A stretch of 64,000 nucleotides of DNA from Chloroflexota bacterium. Its GTDB lineage: Bacteria; Chloroflexota; UBA11872. The position numbers and the translations under genes are program-made. Location of the stretch: positions 40,371-104,370 of the forward strand of contig JAJDUU010000034.1 in NCBI GenBank assembly GCA_022826485.1. The letters are read 5' to 3'. Each line of letters starts with the position of its first letter. Position 1 is the stretch's first letter. Below the pieces are notes generated by a model. It saw only the letters and a list, made by a program, of their open reading frames with translations. It searched no databases and was not told the origin of the DNA. Below are positions 9,968 to 18,668 of the stretch, piece after piece.

Positions 9968-11182
9968 CTAGGTGACCTGAACCGGATGCGGGACCGGCTG
10001 ATTGAAGAGGTAGCCCTTCTCGTTGAAGGGGATCTGGTCCGGCTGAGTGGCGCCTGCCGCGTCGGTGGCGCGGGTCATGACGGTGTGGTTGCCCGGCGGC
10101 GCGTCCCACTCGAAGTCGAAGCGCGCCCACGAGTACTGCACCTGTGAGTCGAGCACCGAGGCGTCGCGCCAGGTCTGCCCGGCATCGAGGCTCCATTCGA
10201 CGCGGCGCATGGGACCGTCGGGCGACTGCGCGTAGCCGTGGATCCAGTGCGTCCCGGCGTTCAGGCGGGCCGGCCAGGGGAGGGCCAATGCGCTCTTGAC
10301 GACCTGGGTGGTGGTGACCCTGCCCAGGGCCTGGCCTTCCGGCGCATAGTCGTCGCCGATGAGCACGTAGGACGTGGTGTTGTTGCGGGTCCAGAGGCGC
10401 TCCCGGGAGACGACGATGCGGCCCAGCCACTTGACGTTGCTGCTGCCGACCCAGCCGGGCACCAATGCGCGGAGGGGAAAGCCGTGGTCGCGCGGCAGGT
10501 CCTCGCCGTTGAGCGAGTAGGCGAGCAGCGTGTCCGGGTGCAGCGCCTTGGCCACCGGAAGCACGCGGCGAAAGCCCCGCTCCGGCGACTCGGCGTCCAG
10601 GCCGATGAGCAGCACGCTGACCGCGTCGTCGGTGATGCCGGCCGACGCGAGCACGTCGCGCAGCGGTACGCCCACCCATTCGCCGTTACCTACGCCGCCG
10701 GTCATCCACTGGGTGCCCGTGGACTGCCGGCCCTGCACCAGGCCGAACATGGCGCGGTGGTTGCCGGCGCATTCCAGGTAGCAGACGAGCGTGCGGCTGG
10801 GCAGCTTGCGGATGTCGTCGTAGCTGAACGACAGGGGGTTGGTGACGCCGTCGCCCTCGATGGAGAGCCGCCACGTATCCGGGTCCACCTCGAGGCTGAC
10901 GGAGTTGTTGCGCACGAAGAAGAGCCGGCTGGGCGTGATCAGCGCGTCCATGTGTTCCAGGCGGGCTTCCAGGCTCTTGCCGTCGTCGTGGACGATGAAC
11001 GGCGTCGTGTCCTTGAACCACGCCGAGGGCGGTTGAGGCGCCGCGTCGGTGACCGGCGCGGAGTCCGCCGGCGGCGACGCCAGATCGCCCGAGTCACCGC
11101 ACGCGGCCAACACTGCCGCCGCGCCTGCGACCGAAAGCGCCTGGAGGAAGCGTCGCCGATTGAGGCTTGCGCGGCCGCTCAT
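9968..11182 (-). CDS. Tat-exported sulfite oxidase-like molybdopterin enzyme
   Basis: A 404-residue SoxC/YedY-like fold protein. The N-terminus NRRRFLQALSVAGAAAVLAAC combines a twin-arginine signal with a lipobox, so export by Tat and possible lipidation. The molybdopterin domain shows FFVRNN, LVCYLECAGNHR (the Cys is the expected Mo ligand), GGVGNGEWVGVPLRDVL, HGFPLRALVPGWVG and NVKWLGRI. The C-terminal dimerisation domain has GYAQSPDGPMRRVEWSLDAG. The ATG overlaps the oppC stop (ATGA), so it is co-translated within a peptide transporter operon, an unusual partner. The physiological substrate is not evident. Confidence 0.88.
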   Translation of the reverse strand: MSGRASLNRRRFLQALSVAGAAAVLAACGDSGDLASPPADSAPVTDAAPQPPSAWFKDTTPFIVHDDGKSLEARLEHMDALITPSRLFFVRNNSVSLEVDPDTWRLSIEGDGVTNPLSFSYDDIRKLPSRTLVCYLECAGNHRAMFGLVQGRQSTGTQWMTGGVGNGEWVGVPLRDVLASAGITDDAVSVLLIGLDAESPERGFRRVLPVAKALHPDTLLAYSLNGEDLPRDHGFPLRALVPGWVGSSNVKWLGRIVVSRERLWTRNNTTSYVLIGDDYAPEGQALGRVTTTQVVKSALALPWPARLNAGTHWIHGYAQSPDGPMRRVEWSLDAGQTWRDASVLDSQVQYSWARFDFEWDAPPGNHTVMTRATDAAGATQPDQIPFNEKGYLFNQPVPHPVQVT

Positions 11183-12129
11183 GTCCGCCGCAGCCGCGGG
11201 TTCACGACTTCGTCCAGCGAACGACCGAGGAGGTAAAACGACGAGCACAGGAGGGTGATGGACAGGCTGGCCGGGAATATGAGCCACCAGTATTCGGTGA
11301 CTTGCAACAGATATCCGGCGGATTCGGTGGTGTGAATCATCAGGCCCCAGCTCATGCGCACGTCCAGCAGGCCCAGGAAGCTCAGCACGGCTTCCGAAAA
11401 TATGGCGCTGGTGACGGTGAACATCATGTAGAGGAATGAGAGCGGCAGCAGGTTGGGGACGACGTGGACGAGCAGGATGTGCAGCGTGCCGCCGCCCGCG
11501 GCCCGGGCGGCCTCGATGTAGGGCTTGACGACGACGGACAGCGCCTGGGACTTGAGCACCACGCCGGTGCCGCCGAATCCCGAGAGCAGGCCGATGAGCA
11601 CGGCCAGCTCCAGGTGCCCGACCTCGAAAAGGGCGCTCAGCACGATGAGAATGCTGATCGCCGGCATCATGATCATGATGTCGGCCAGCCGCATCAGCAG
11701 CGTGTCCACCCAGCCGCCGTAGTAGGCGGCGATGGCCCCGACCATGGTGCCGATGCACACGGTCATGAGCGCCGCGAGCAATCCGAGCAGGAACTCGGAC
11801 CGCGTGCTGAACATGAGCTGGCTCAGGATGTCGCGGCCCAGCGGGTCGGTGCCCAGCGGATGGCTCAGGCTTGGCGGCGCGGGCTGGACGGGCTCGTCGA
11901 AGGCGTAGCCGATGATCGGGTCGTAGGTGCGCTCGTCCCAGATCGTGTGCATCAGGATCGGATGCGCTGCGGCCAGCAGCAGGTAGAAGACGATGATCGC
12001 CAGCCCCAACAGGCCGATGCGCGTGCCCAGAAACAGCGACCAGTTCTGCTTGAGGCTGCGGCCCGCCAGCGTGAGGCGCATCTTCCACAGCGACGGCGCG
12101 GCGGCGACGGGCGCGGCTTCGGTCGTCAT
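11179..12129 (-). CDS. oppC: peptide ABC transporter permease (OppC-like)
   Basis: A 316-residue inner-membrane permease. A cytosolic N-terminal tail is followed by a first membrane helix (GLLGLAIIVFYLLLAA), a periplasmic loop with HPLGTDPLGRDILSQL typical of OppC/DppC, then several more helices. The EAA loop is recognisable around PYIEAARAAGGGTLHILLVH. It pairs with OppB to form the channel. It overlaps both the oppB stop and the sulfite-oxidase-like gene by 4 bp, consistent with one polycistronic transcript. Confidence 0.92.
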   Translation of the reverse strand: MTTEAAPVAAAPSLWKMRLTLAGRSLKQNWSLFLGTRIGLLGLAIIVFYLLLAAAHPILMHTIWDERTYDPIIGYAFDEPVQPAPPSLSHPLGTDPLGRDILSQLMFSTRSEFLLGLLAALMTVCIGTMVGAIAAYYGGWVDTLLMRLADIMIMMPAISILIVLSALFEVGHLELAVLIGLLSGFGGTGVVLKSQALSVVVKPYIEAARAAGGGTLHILLVHVVPNLLPLSFLYMMFTVTSAIFSEAVLSFLGLLDVRMSWGLMIHTTESAGYLLQVTEYWWLIFPASLSITLLCSSFYLLGRSLDEVVNPRLRRT

Positions 12130-13277
12130 CGGTAGCGGACCCTCGGGTCGAGGTAGGCGTAGAGCACGTCGGCCGCCAGATGCGCCACGAGCACGAAGAT
12201 GCCGACGAAGACAAAGGCCCCCACCGCGAGCGGCAGGTCTTCGCTCACCGTGGCCGACACGAGCGTCTGTCCCATGCCGGGCCAGGAGAAGATGGACTCG
12301 ATGATGACCCCGCCGTCGATGGCGAAGGCCAGGCTGAAGACGAAGCTGGTCACGACCGGCAGCAGGGCGTTGCGGGCGACGTGCTTGTCGCGCACGACCT
12401 TTTCGGGCAGTCCCTTGGCCCGGGCCACCATCACGTGGTCCTCGCGAATGACCTCCAACATGCTGTTGCGGGTCAGGAGCATGGTTCCCGCGAAGCTGAT
12501 CAGCGTGAGCGTGGCGATCGGCAGGATCATGTGCCGCACCAGGTCGAACGCGAGGTGCCCAACGCCCGACGCCAGCCAGACGCCGACAACCGCCGCGACT
12601 GCCGCGGCGATGGTTCCCACGTGAATGAGCGGCGCCTTGGCGAGGCGCTTCCGGCTCGTCGCTAGAACTACCGCGAACACGACCACCGTCAGGACGGCGG
12701 CGGTCGCCAACATGAGATTGAAGATCGTGTTCGAGTCGGTCGGCGCGTCACGCCACACCACCGGATCCAGGAACTTGCCGATCGGCAGCCAGCCGGCCTT
12801 GAAGGCGAACAGCCAGATCATCATCAGGCCGAACCAGGGCGTGAACACGGTGTACAGCGAGACGCCGCCGATGGTCGAGGTGTATTCGACCCAGCCGCCG
12901 CGGCGCCAGGCGATGATCTTGCCCAGCGCGAACCCGAGATAGAAGGAGATCACGGTTGCGGTCACGAACAGCACCAGCGTGCGCGGCAGGCGTTCCAGGA
13001 TCACGTCGCCGACGGTTCGCGGATAGAGGCTGAACGAAACGCCGAAGTTACCGGTGACCGTGTTCTTGAGGTGGACCAGGTACTGCTTCCACAGCGGCTC
13101 GTTGACGCCAAAGAGCTCCTGGAGGTTCGCGCGCGTCTCCGGCGGGAGGCTGGGGTCCATCGAATACAGGCGGGTGATGTCGCCGGGCTGGGCGTTCACC
13201 AGAAAGAACACGATGGTCAGGAAGACGAAGAGCGTGAGCAGGATCTGGACGGTGCGGCGCAGGAGGTATCCGGCCAA
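12126..13277 (-). CDS. oppB: peptide ABC transporter permease (OppB-like)
   Basis: A 383-residue permease. It begins with the classical first transmembrane segment (LLRRTVQILLTLFVFLTIVF) followed by NAQPGD, has a long periplasmic stretch, then a cluster of membrane helices. The EAA motif is in MVARAKGLPEKVVRDKHVARN. A hydrophobic insert around residues 200-250 (two extra helices, TAAVLTVVVFAVVLA and GTIAAAVAAVVGVW) makes it longer than the usual 310-330 residues. It lies downstream of the binding-protein gene with 83 bp between. Confidence 0.92.
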   Translation of the reverse strand: MAGYLLRRTVQILLTLFVFLTIVFFLVNAQPGDITRLYSMDPSLPPETRANLQELFGVNEPLWKQYLVHLKNTVTGNFGVSFSLYPRTVGDVILERLPRTLVLFVTATVISFYLGFALGKIIAWRRGGWVEYTSTIGGVSLYTVFTPWFGLMMIWLFAFKAGWLPIGKFLDPVVWRDAPTDSNTIFNLMLATAAVLTVVVFAVVLATSRKRLAKAPLIHVGTIAAAVAAVVGVWLASGVGHLAFDLVRHMILPIATLTLISFAGTMLLTRNSMLEVIREDHVMVARAKGLPEKVVRDKHVARNALLPVVTSFVFSLAFAIDGGVIIESIFSWPGMGQTLVSATVSEDLPLAVGAFVFVGIFVLVAHLAADVLYAYLDPRVRYR

Positions 13278-13360
13278 CTAGGTCACCCGCCGGGGTCGTC
13301 GTTTGGCCGCCGATGCCGCGACCTCGCCCATGCAGCCCGCCTCATTCCCGCGGCCAAGCG

Positions 13361-15457
13361 CTACTTGATCAGCACGACGTGCTGCAGCCCCTGCTGCTGC
13401 GCCATTCCGCCGAGCACCGAGGTGTAGGGGTATTCGACCCGCGAGGGTCGGAACACATCGATTTTCGGCGTGGTGAACAGCGTCACATAGGGCAGGTCTT
13501 CGGCGAGCAGCTCCTGCATCTGGTAGACCAATGCCCGCGCGCCGTCGATGGTGGTCTCGGACAGCAGGGCGAAGGCCAGATCGTCGAACTCCGGGTTGGC
13601 GTAGCCTCCCCAGTTGTAGCCACCCTCCTCGTTCTCGGGCGCGTGGCGGCTGTGGAAGATGTTCTCCAGGTAGTTGGGGAACACGCTGAGGCCCCAGCCC
13701 AGGATCCAAATGTCGAGGTCTTCGGCCACCGTTTCACTGAACAGGCGGTCGACGAGGACGTTGAACCCGACCAGCTGCGCCCGCACCGGAATGCCCAGGT
13801 CGTTGAGCCAGCGCTCGATCCAGATGGCGAAGGTGGACCGCAGCGGATCGTAGCCGGCGCTGGGCGCAATCAGCTCGAGCTGTGGAATCTCCGAGCCGTC
13901 GGGCAGGCGCAGGCCCCGGCCGGGCGTGGAGACGAAGTCGCCGTCCTCGCTGACCTCGGGCTCCTGCTCATAGGTGAACCCGGCGCTCGTCAGCAGCTCG
14001 ACGGCCTGTGCGATCCGCTCGCTCAGGCTCAGCCCCTGGCCGATCTTGGGCGCCGCATCGTTGTGCCAGAAGGCATTGCCCTCGGGAACCATGGCGTACA
14101 TGGGAATCGCGGCGTCCTGCAGAATCGACTGCGCCACGAACTCCTTGTCGATCATGGTCGCCACGGCTTGCCGGAACTCCTGGAAGCTCATGGGGCCCTT
14201 GCGGGTGTTGAACCCCAGGTAGAACGTGCCGTTGTCGAGATTGGTCACCACCTCGAGGTCCGGCGCCTGGCGGACGCGGTCGAGGAAGCCCTTCTCGAGA
14301 CCCAGCGGGTTGAAGAGGAAGTCGATGTCGCCGGTGGTCAGGGCGAGGATCGCCGAATCCTGGTTGCCGTAGATGCTGAAGATCTCGGTTTCGAAGTGCG
14401 GACCGACCTCGAATTCCAACACCGTGTCGCCGGTGGCCTCGCCGTAGACCACCTCGGTGTAGCCGAGTTGTTCGTTGGTCTCCCGGTAGGCGCCGTTCGC
14501 GAACTGCGTGACGACGGCGCCCATCTGGAAGTGGCTCGGCACCGTCTCGTTTTCGAAGAAGGCGCCCGGCTCCCACTGGCGAAACGCGAGACCGCCGGCG
14601 GTGGGCTCGCCGTCGGGCACGTGGGCGAACAGGGCTTCGATCTGCTGGGGCGTGGGGCCGGCCTTCTTGGCTTCCTCGACCACCGGCGCCCAGTAGTGCT
14701 CAGGGAGCAGCGGCATGAACGCCAGCCCGAATTGCCACACGCTGAGGCCGGGCGTCTGCGGATTCCCGTCGGCGTCGGTCGACTTGAAATAGAACTTGAG
14801 TCGATGGCTGTCGAGAGCCTCCACCCGGTCGACGAACGCGGAATCTACCAGTTGGGCCCAATTGCCGCCGAGCTGCAGGTCCATGACGGTGTTGACCGTG
14901 AAGACGAAGTCATCCGCCGTCACTTCCTCGCCGTCGCTCCAGGTCACGCCTTGCTTGAGCGAGACTTCGGTGGTCCAGAACTCCGTGCCGTCGACCGTCT
15001 CCTTCTCCAACGGCGTCGGGAAGCCGTCGGCGGCCACCGGGACCCAGTCGAATCGCTGGGCGGAATAGCCGTAGAGCTGCGTGGCGTAACCGCCGATGAC
15101 ATAGCCGGTCCAAACCGATCCGGCCGGTCCGCCCAGGTAGTTCCACACGTTCCGCGAAATCGGGTCCTCGAACAGCCCCATCTTGTAGATGGCCGGTCCG
15201 GTGGGAGCCTGAGTTTCAGCCGCCGGCGCAGGGGTCGGGGTGGCCTCGACGATGCGCTCGACCTCGACGACCTTCTCAACCTCCACGACCTTCTCGACTT
15301 CGACGACTCTCTCGACCTCAACCGGGACTTCGACCGTGACGGTGACGACCCTCTCAACGGGCGGCGGCTCGTCGGTGTCGCCGCAGGCCAGCGCCGCCAC
15401 GGCGACGCCCAGAGTCAGAAGGAGAAGAAACAGCCGTCCGCGCATGAAACCGCCCAT
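13361..15457 (-). CDS. peptide-binding lipoprotein of the ABC transporter (SBP family 5)
   Basis: A 698-residue extracytoplasmic solute-binding protein that delivers peptides or similar solutes to the OppBCDF-like system. The signal peptide MRGRLFLLLLTLGVAVAALAC ends in a lipobox (AALAC), so it is a lipoprotein. A Val/Glu/Lys heptad-like linker (repeats of VVEVEK) and a Pro/Thr stretch then tether the family 5 domain (VTWSDGEEVTADDFVFT, IWILGWGLSVFPNY). The ATG at 15457 has GGAG 8 nt upstream. It is first in the operon, preceded by a perfect palindrome at 15515-15529. Confidence 0.93.
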   Translation of the reverse strand: MGGFMRGRLFLLLLTLGVAVAALACGDTDEPPPVERVVTVTVEVPVEVERVVEVEKVVEVEKVVEVERIVEATPTPAPAAETQAPTGPAIYKMGLFEDPISRNVWNYLGGPAGSVWTGYVIGGYATQLYGYSAQRFDWVPVAADGFPTPLEKETVDGTEFWTTEVSLKQGVTWSDGEEVTADDFVFTVNTVMDLQLGGNWAQLVDSAFVDRVEALDSHRLKFYFKSTDADGNPQTPGLSVWQFGLAFMPLLPEHYWAPVVEEAKKAGPTPQQIEALFAHVPDGEPTAGGLAFRQWEPGAFFENETVPSHFQMGAVVTQFANGAYRETNEQLGYTEVVYGEATGDTVLEFEVGPHFETEIFSIYGNQDSAILALTTGDIDFLFNPLGLEKGFLDRVRQAPDLEVVTNLDNGTFYLGFNTRKGPMSFQEFRQAVATMIDKEFVAQSILQDAAIPMYAMVPEGNAFWHNDAAPKIGQGLSLSERIAQAVELLTSAGFTYEQEPEVSEDGDFVSTPGRGLRLPDGSEIPQLELIAPSAGYDPLRSTFAIWIERWLNDLGIPVRAQLVGFNVLVDRLFSETVAEDLDIWILGWGLSVFPNYLENIFHSRHAPENEEGGYNWGGYANPEFDDLAFALLSETTIDGARALVYQMQELLAEDLPYVTLFTTPKIDVFRPSRVEYPYTSVLGGMAQQQGLQHVVLIK

Positions 15458-15514
15458 GACACTCACTCCGCCATTGGAGCCGGGGACCGTGCGCCCATAG
15501 TACGGAGTCTGGTT

Positions 15515-15529
15515 AGTTCGTCACGAACT
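15515..15529. promoter_or_regulatory. perfect palindrome upstream of the peptide transporter operon
   Basis: AGTTCGT-C-ACGAACT is a 15-nt perfect inverted repeat with a 1-nt centre, 58 bp upstream of the lipoprotein start. It fits a dimeric repressor or activator operator for the transporter operon. TTGTCA lies just upstream on the minus strand, a possible -35, but I see no convincing -10. Confidence 0.45.
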
Positions 15530-15539
15530 GCGCTGACAA

Positions 15540-15680
15540 ATCTCCCTGTCGCCAGCGCGCTCGATGGCCTCGGTCGTGGCGGTATTCGGGTCGCGGAAGC
15601 TTGCCCCTGCCGCTTGGCTCAGTTGGGGTCGTCGGCCGCCAGCCATAAGAAGTGCAGGTCCCCACCAGCAGCTTCACGCC
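15540..15680 (-). pseudogene. vapC-like PIN toxin remnant
   Basis: Minus-strand translation gives a PIN-domain start only if frames are stitched: KLLV, then LHFLWLAADDP, then QLSQAAGASFRDPN in the next frame. A two-base gain after KLLV and a slip at the DDP/QLSQ junction break the gene, and the rest of the domain is absent. Just upstream on the same strand a short frame ending IPASFFEPLPQHLIDAF (stop at 15674) resembles the end of a VapB-type antitoxin. Together they look like a dead VapBC pair next to the transporter promoter. Confidence 0.55.
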
Positions 15681-15845
15681 GGGTCAGCGTCTCCTCGAAA
15701 GGCGTCAATCAGGTGCTGGGGAAGCGGCTCGAAGAAGCTGGCCGGAATCGACATCCCGCGGTCGATGCCTACCGTCCGTGGCTTCCGCGCCGGCTTGGAC
15801 GCGGACGGAGCCCGGCGACGGGGGCGCTGCGGCGTTAGGTTGTCG

Positions 15846-16139
15846 TCACTTCGCCGGGGCGAGAATTGGTTCGACATGGATTTCATCCGACCGCCTGAGA
15901 GCCTACGCCAGATCGTATACGGCCTGTAGTGGGCACCAGGCTGCGCTGCCGCCGCCGAGAGCCTTGTCCAAGCGGATGGCCATCTCGGGCGAGATCCTGG
16001 CACCACCGGTCACGACGTCCGACAGCTACTTACGGCTGACGTTCAGGCGTCTTGCCGCCGCTGCGACGCTCAGGTCCAGCGGCTCAACGAAGTCGAAATG
16101 CACGGACAGTCTCGGATGCGGCGGGTTTTTCATGGGCAT
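15846..16139 (-). pseudogene. higA: higA pseudogene (two nonsense codons)
   Basis: The full length of the gene at 7142-7435 can be aligned: MPMKN, PHPRLSVHFDFVEPLDLSV, RRLNVSRK then a TAG stop where the intact copy has Gln, then [27 protein letters not shown] then a second TAG, and [16 protein letters not shown] with a final TGA at 15846. Apart from the two stops the frame is maintained, so inactivation is recent or selection was recently lost. AAGGAT precedes its start. Confidence 0.85.
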
Positions 16140-16257
16140 GGGGCAATCCTTTTAGTGGTAGTCAACGAGATTGACATCAGGGGCGTCCGCCCGCCAGCGG
16201 GTTAAGCTTCGGACCAGGCTCAGCGTTGCAAACGCGACAGGCGCGCGGTGTCAGCTA

Positions 16258-16884
16258 TCAGGCGGTCTCTCGCCGCGAAAGATCCAACTCCGCCGAATCA
16301 CGGGCTTGCGCCAATTCGAATCCGGGCCGGGACGGCTCCGTGAACGTGATCGCGTCGTAGAAATCGTCCAGTGCGATGAACACACCGTTGCGCTCGGCCC
16401 AGCCGCGCATTCGCTGGTTGCACGAATGTGCCCATGACAGGATTTCTACTCGCCATCCGCGTTCGTGCATTTGCTCTAAGTCTCGATGGAAGCCGGCGCC
16501 TTCCAGATAGCCCGCGCCGTCGCCCGTCAGCAGCACCACGATGCCAGGATGGCCGTTGTACGTGAGCGCGTCTCGCAGCATGCAGAGTTGCAACATCTGG
16601 TCAGGCATTCCTTGTTCACCGCGGTCGGCGCTGCCGCGGTCAAATAGCCGCACTTCCACTCCAGCGCCTTCCATGCGGTTCCATAGGTGCCGCATTTCCG
16701 GCGGGATGGATCCAGCCGCAACCGCGCGCTCCATCGGCCGGTCGGCATTTGCCAGACGCAGCAGGTTCTCGAAGTGAATGCGCACCCGATAGCGCGCGCC
16801 AGGGCCCTCGCACCGGGCGTCCGCGAGACGCTGCGCCTCGTGAAAGATATTGGAGTTGTCCCAATAGATGAACACGTGGTCCAT
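16258..16884 (-). CDS. NYN domain protein (PIN-like ribonuclease fold)
   Basis: A 208-residue protein starting MDHVFIYWDNSNIFHEAQ; the Asp of YWDNSN is the first NYN acidic residue. Other expected acidic positions are in the middle strand IVVLLTGDGAGYLEGAG and the C-terminal LDDFYDAITF. The family (LabA/MARF1-like) contains metal-dependent RNases. I use the ATG at 16884; an in-frame start 5 codons upstream also exists. It is a single gene, unrelated in its flanks to the other NYN gene at 59887. Confidence 0.85.
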   Translation of the reverse strand: MDHVFIYWDNSNIFHEAQRLADARCEGPGARYRVRIHFENLLRLANADRPMERAVAAGSIPPEMRHLWNRMEGAGVEVRLFDRGSADRGEQGMPDQMLQLCMLRDALTYNGHPGIVVLLTGDGAGYLEGAGFHRDLEQMHERGWRVEILSWAHSCNQRMRGWAERNGVFIALDDFYDAITFTEPSRPGFELAQARDSAELDLSRRETA

Positions 16885-16980
16885 GGATGATCGCCTCAAG
16901 ACGCTCGAGCAATTCTATGCAAACCGCAGTGCTGCGGCGGCGGATAGATCATCCAGCGTCCGCGAAACCGGCTGCGCGCG

Positions 16981-17892
16981 TCAGACCTCCCCCTCCGCCC
17001 ACGCCCGGATGAGGTGGTGGGCGATGGCGTACTCGCCAGGGACTCGGAGGTCGGGGTCGGCGCCGGCGAGGGCGCGGAGGACCTGGGGCCGCTCGAACCA
17101 GCGGACGGCTTGCATTTCGACGTCGTCGGGGCGCAGGTCGACGGTGAGCGCGTCGGCGTGGCAGCCGATCATGAGCGAGGAGGGGAACGGCCACGGCTGC
17201 GACGAGTGGTAGCGCACCTCGCCGACCTGGACGCCGGCTTCCTCGGCCACCTCGCGCCGCACGGCTTCCTCGATGGACTCGCCCTGGTCCATGAACCCGG
17301 CCAGGGCCGAGAACATGCGCCGGCTCGCGAGCCGGCCGCGCGACTGCCCCAGCAGGCAGCGGTCGCCGTCGCTGACCACCACGATCACCACCGGGTCGGT
17401 GCGCGGGAAGTGCTCGGCGCCGCAGTGCCCGCAGCGGCGCGACTGACCGCCGCGCTGCGGCTCGGTGGGGTGGCCGCAGACGCTGCAATACCGATGGCGC
17501 GCGTGCCAGTCGACGTTGGCTCGCGCCTGCGCCGCGATGCCGGCCTCGGCCGCCGGCAGCAGCACGGCAGCCTCGCGCAGCTCGGCGAAGCGCTGCTCGC
17601 GGTCCTGGTCGAGGTCGTCGGGGTGATCCGAGACGTCCACCGCAAAGTGCGCCACGCCGCCCGCGAGCCCGAGCAGATAGCGCGGGCCGTCCACCCGCAT
17701 CTCGGCCAGCCAGCGGCCCGTGCGCCAGTCCAGGCGCGTGGCAGCGGTTTCGCGCACCAGCACGTCGAGTCGTCGCAGCGGCAGGAAGACGCTGGCCGGA
17801 TCCCGCTCCCGTCGCGCGATCCAGTCCGGGTCGCGCCGCTCGCGCTCGGCGCGGTCCAGCCGGTTGCCGCTGAAGGTGTGTGGACGAGTCAC
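16981..17892 (-). CDS. nudC: NAD(+)/NADH pyrophosphatase NudC-like Nudix hydrolase
   Basis: A 303-residue Nudix enzyme that would cleave NADH to NMNH and AMP and may remove NAD caps from RNA. The N-terminal domain is followed by a zinc ribbon with CSVCGHP and CGHCGAEH. The Nudix box is GFMDQGESIEEAVRREVAEEAG. The NudC-specific SQPWPFPSS motif follows it. The length is normal. It is transcribed divergently from rhaM with only 50 bp between the starts, so they may share a control region. Confidence 0.93.
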   Translation of the reverse strand: MTRPHTFSGNRLDRAERERRDPDWIARRERDPASVFLPLRRLDVLVRETAATRLDWRTGRWLAEMRVDGPRYLLGLAGGVAHFAVDVSDHPDDLDQDREQRFAELREAAVLLPAAEAGIAAQARANVDWHARHRYCSVCGHPTEPQRGGQSRRCGHCGAEHFPRTDPVVIVVVSDGDRCLLGQSRGRLASRRMFSALAGFMDQGESIEEAVRREVAEEAGVQVGEVRYHSSQPWPFPSSLMIGCHADALTVDLRPDDVEMQAVRWFERPQVLRALAGADPDLRVPGEYAIAHHLIRAWAEGEV

Positions 17893-17942
17893 GGGCGGCG
17901 ACGCATGCTGCTCATCGTCCCTGTCGCCGTCTGGAGAACATC

Positions 17943-18257
17943 ATGGCGCGCATCGCCTTTGCCCTGCCGATCAAGCCCGACAAGATCGACGCCTACCGGG
18001 AAACCCACGCCAACGTGTGGCCCGAGTTGCTGGCCGAGAATACCGCCGCGGGCATCCGCAACTACACCATCGTGCTCTTCGGCCACCACGCCATCGGCCT
18101 CCTCGAATGCGACGACTGGGACGCGGCGACGGCCTACCTGGCGAAGTCGGAACCCCAGTTGCGCTGGCAAGAGCTGCACACGGACATCCTGGACGTGGAC
18201 ATGAGCACGGGCCTGGTGCCGCTGGAGATGCTGGACGAGCTGTTCCACCAGGATTGA
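17943..18257 (+). CDS. rhaM: L-rhamnose mutarotase
   Basis: A 104-residue dimeric alpha-beta barrel protein. MARIAFALPIKPDKIDAYRE, HANVWPELL, IRNYTIVLFG and LLECDDWDAA follow the RhaM/DUF718 pattern, in which the His and Tyr of these motifs line the sugar pocket. It would interconvert the anomers of L-rhamnose. No other rhamnose genes are in the window, so the role rests on the family. Start ATG 17943. A GC-rich hairpin at 18287 follows the gene. Confidence 0.88.
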   Translation: MARIAFALPIKPDKIDAYRETHANVWPELLAENTAAGIRNYTIVLFGHHAIGLLECDDWDAATAYLAKSEPQLRWQELHTDILDVDMSTGLVPLEMLDELFHQD

Positions 18258-18286
18258 CGGGGGGCGGTCGGCGGGGCTGGGGGTGG

Positions 18287-18326
18287 GGAGCCCCTCTCCC
18301 TATCCCTCTCCCCGTGGGAGAGGGGA
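18287..18326. repeat. dispersed GAGAGGGG hairpin repeat
   Basis: CCCCTCTCCC ... GGGAGAGGGG pairs around a short loop (CCGT). Related hairpins are at 27420-27450 and 50086-50115. Here it follows rhaM and could serve as a terminator, although no T-run follows. Confidence 0.5.
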
Positions 18327-18361
18327 TCGGACCACGTGCAAGGGGCTGGATTCCCGCCTTC

Positions 18362-18495
18362 GGAGACCTTTGCGTAAACCCCTCCGTCATTCCGGCGGAG
18401 GCCGGAATCCAGTCCGGTCGAACCTGGAAGCGCCCTGGATGCTTGGCGTCGGGCGGGTCTCGGACCCGCCTCTACAGACTTATGCAAAGGTCTCC
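18362..18495. mobile_element. REP-loop MITE, copy B (134 bp) with CTTC duplication
   Basis: Ends GGAGACCTTTGC and GCAAAGGTCTCC are perfect 12-bp inverted repeats. Left flank is arm TTCCCGC (18351-18357) plus CTTC (18358-18361). Right flank is CTTC (18496-18499) plus arm GCGGGAA (18500-18506). Removing the element and one CTTC restores the uninterrupted hairpin seen intact at 56912-56934. This shows insertion exactly in the loop, with a 4-bp target duplication. Confidence 0.9.
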
Positions 18496-18668
18496 CTTCG
18501 CGGGAATGACGGAGTCGGAGTTACCCACTAGGGGGATCCGCGCGGTTTTGTGCGGGGACGCGCCATCGCGCGCTGCGGGATATATCATTCGTGACGGTGC
18601 GACTCAGCGCGCCGCCGGTCGCGGGGCTCTGCCCGCGGCCATTTTCCTGACTCTTCGAAGGACCTGCC

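Noticed and set aside
13313..15838. An 841-codon plus-strand frame opposite the binding protein
   Set aside because: Antisense shadow of a clear SBP gene; no family features.
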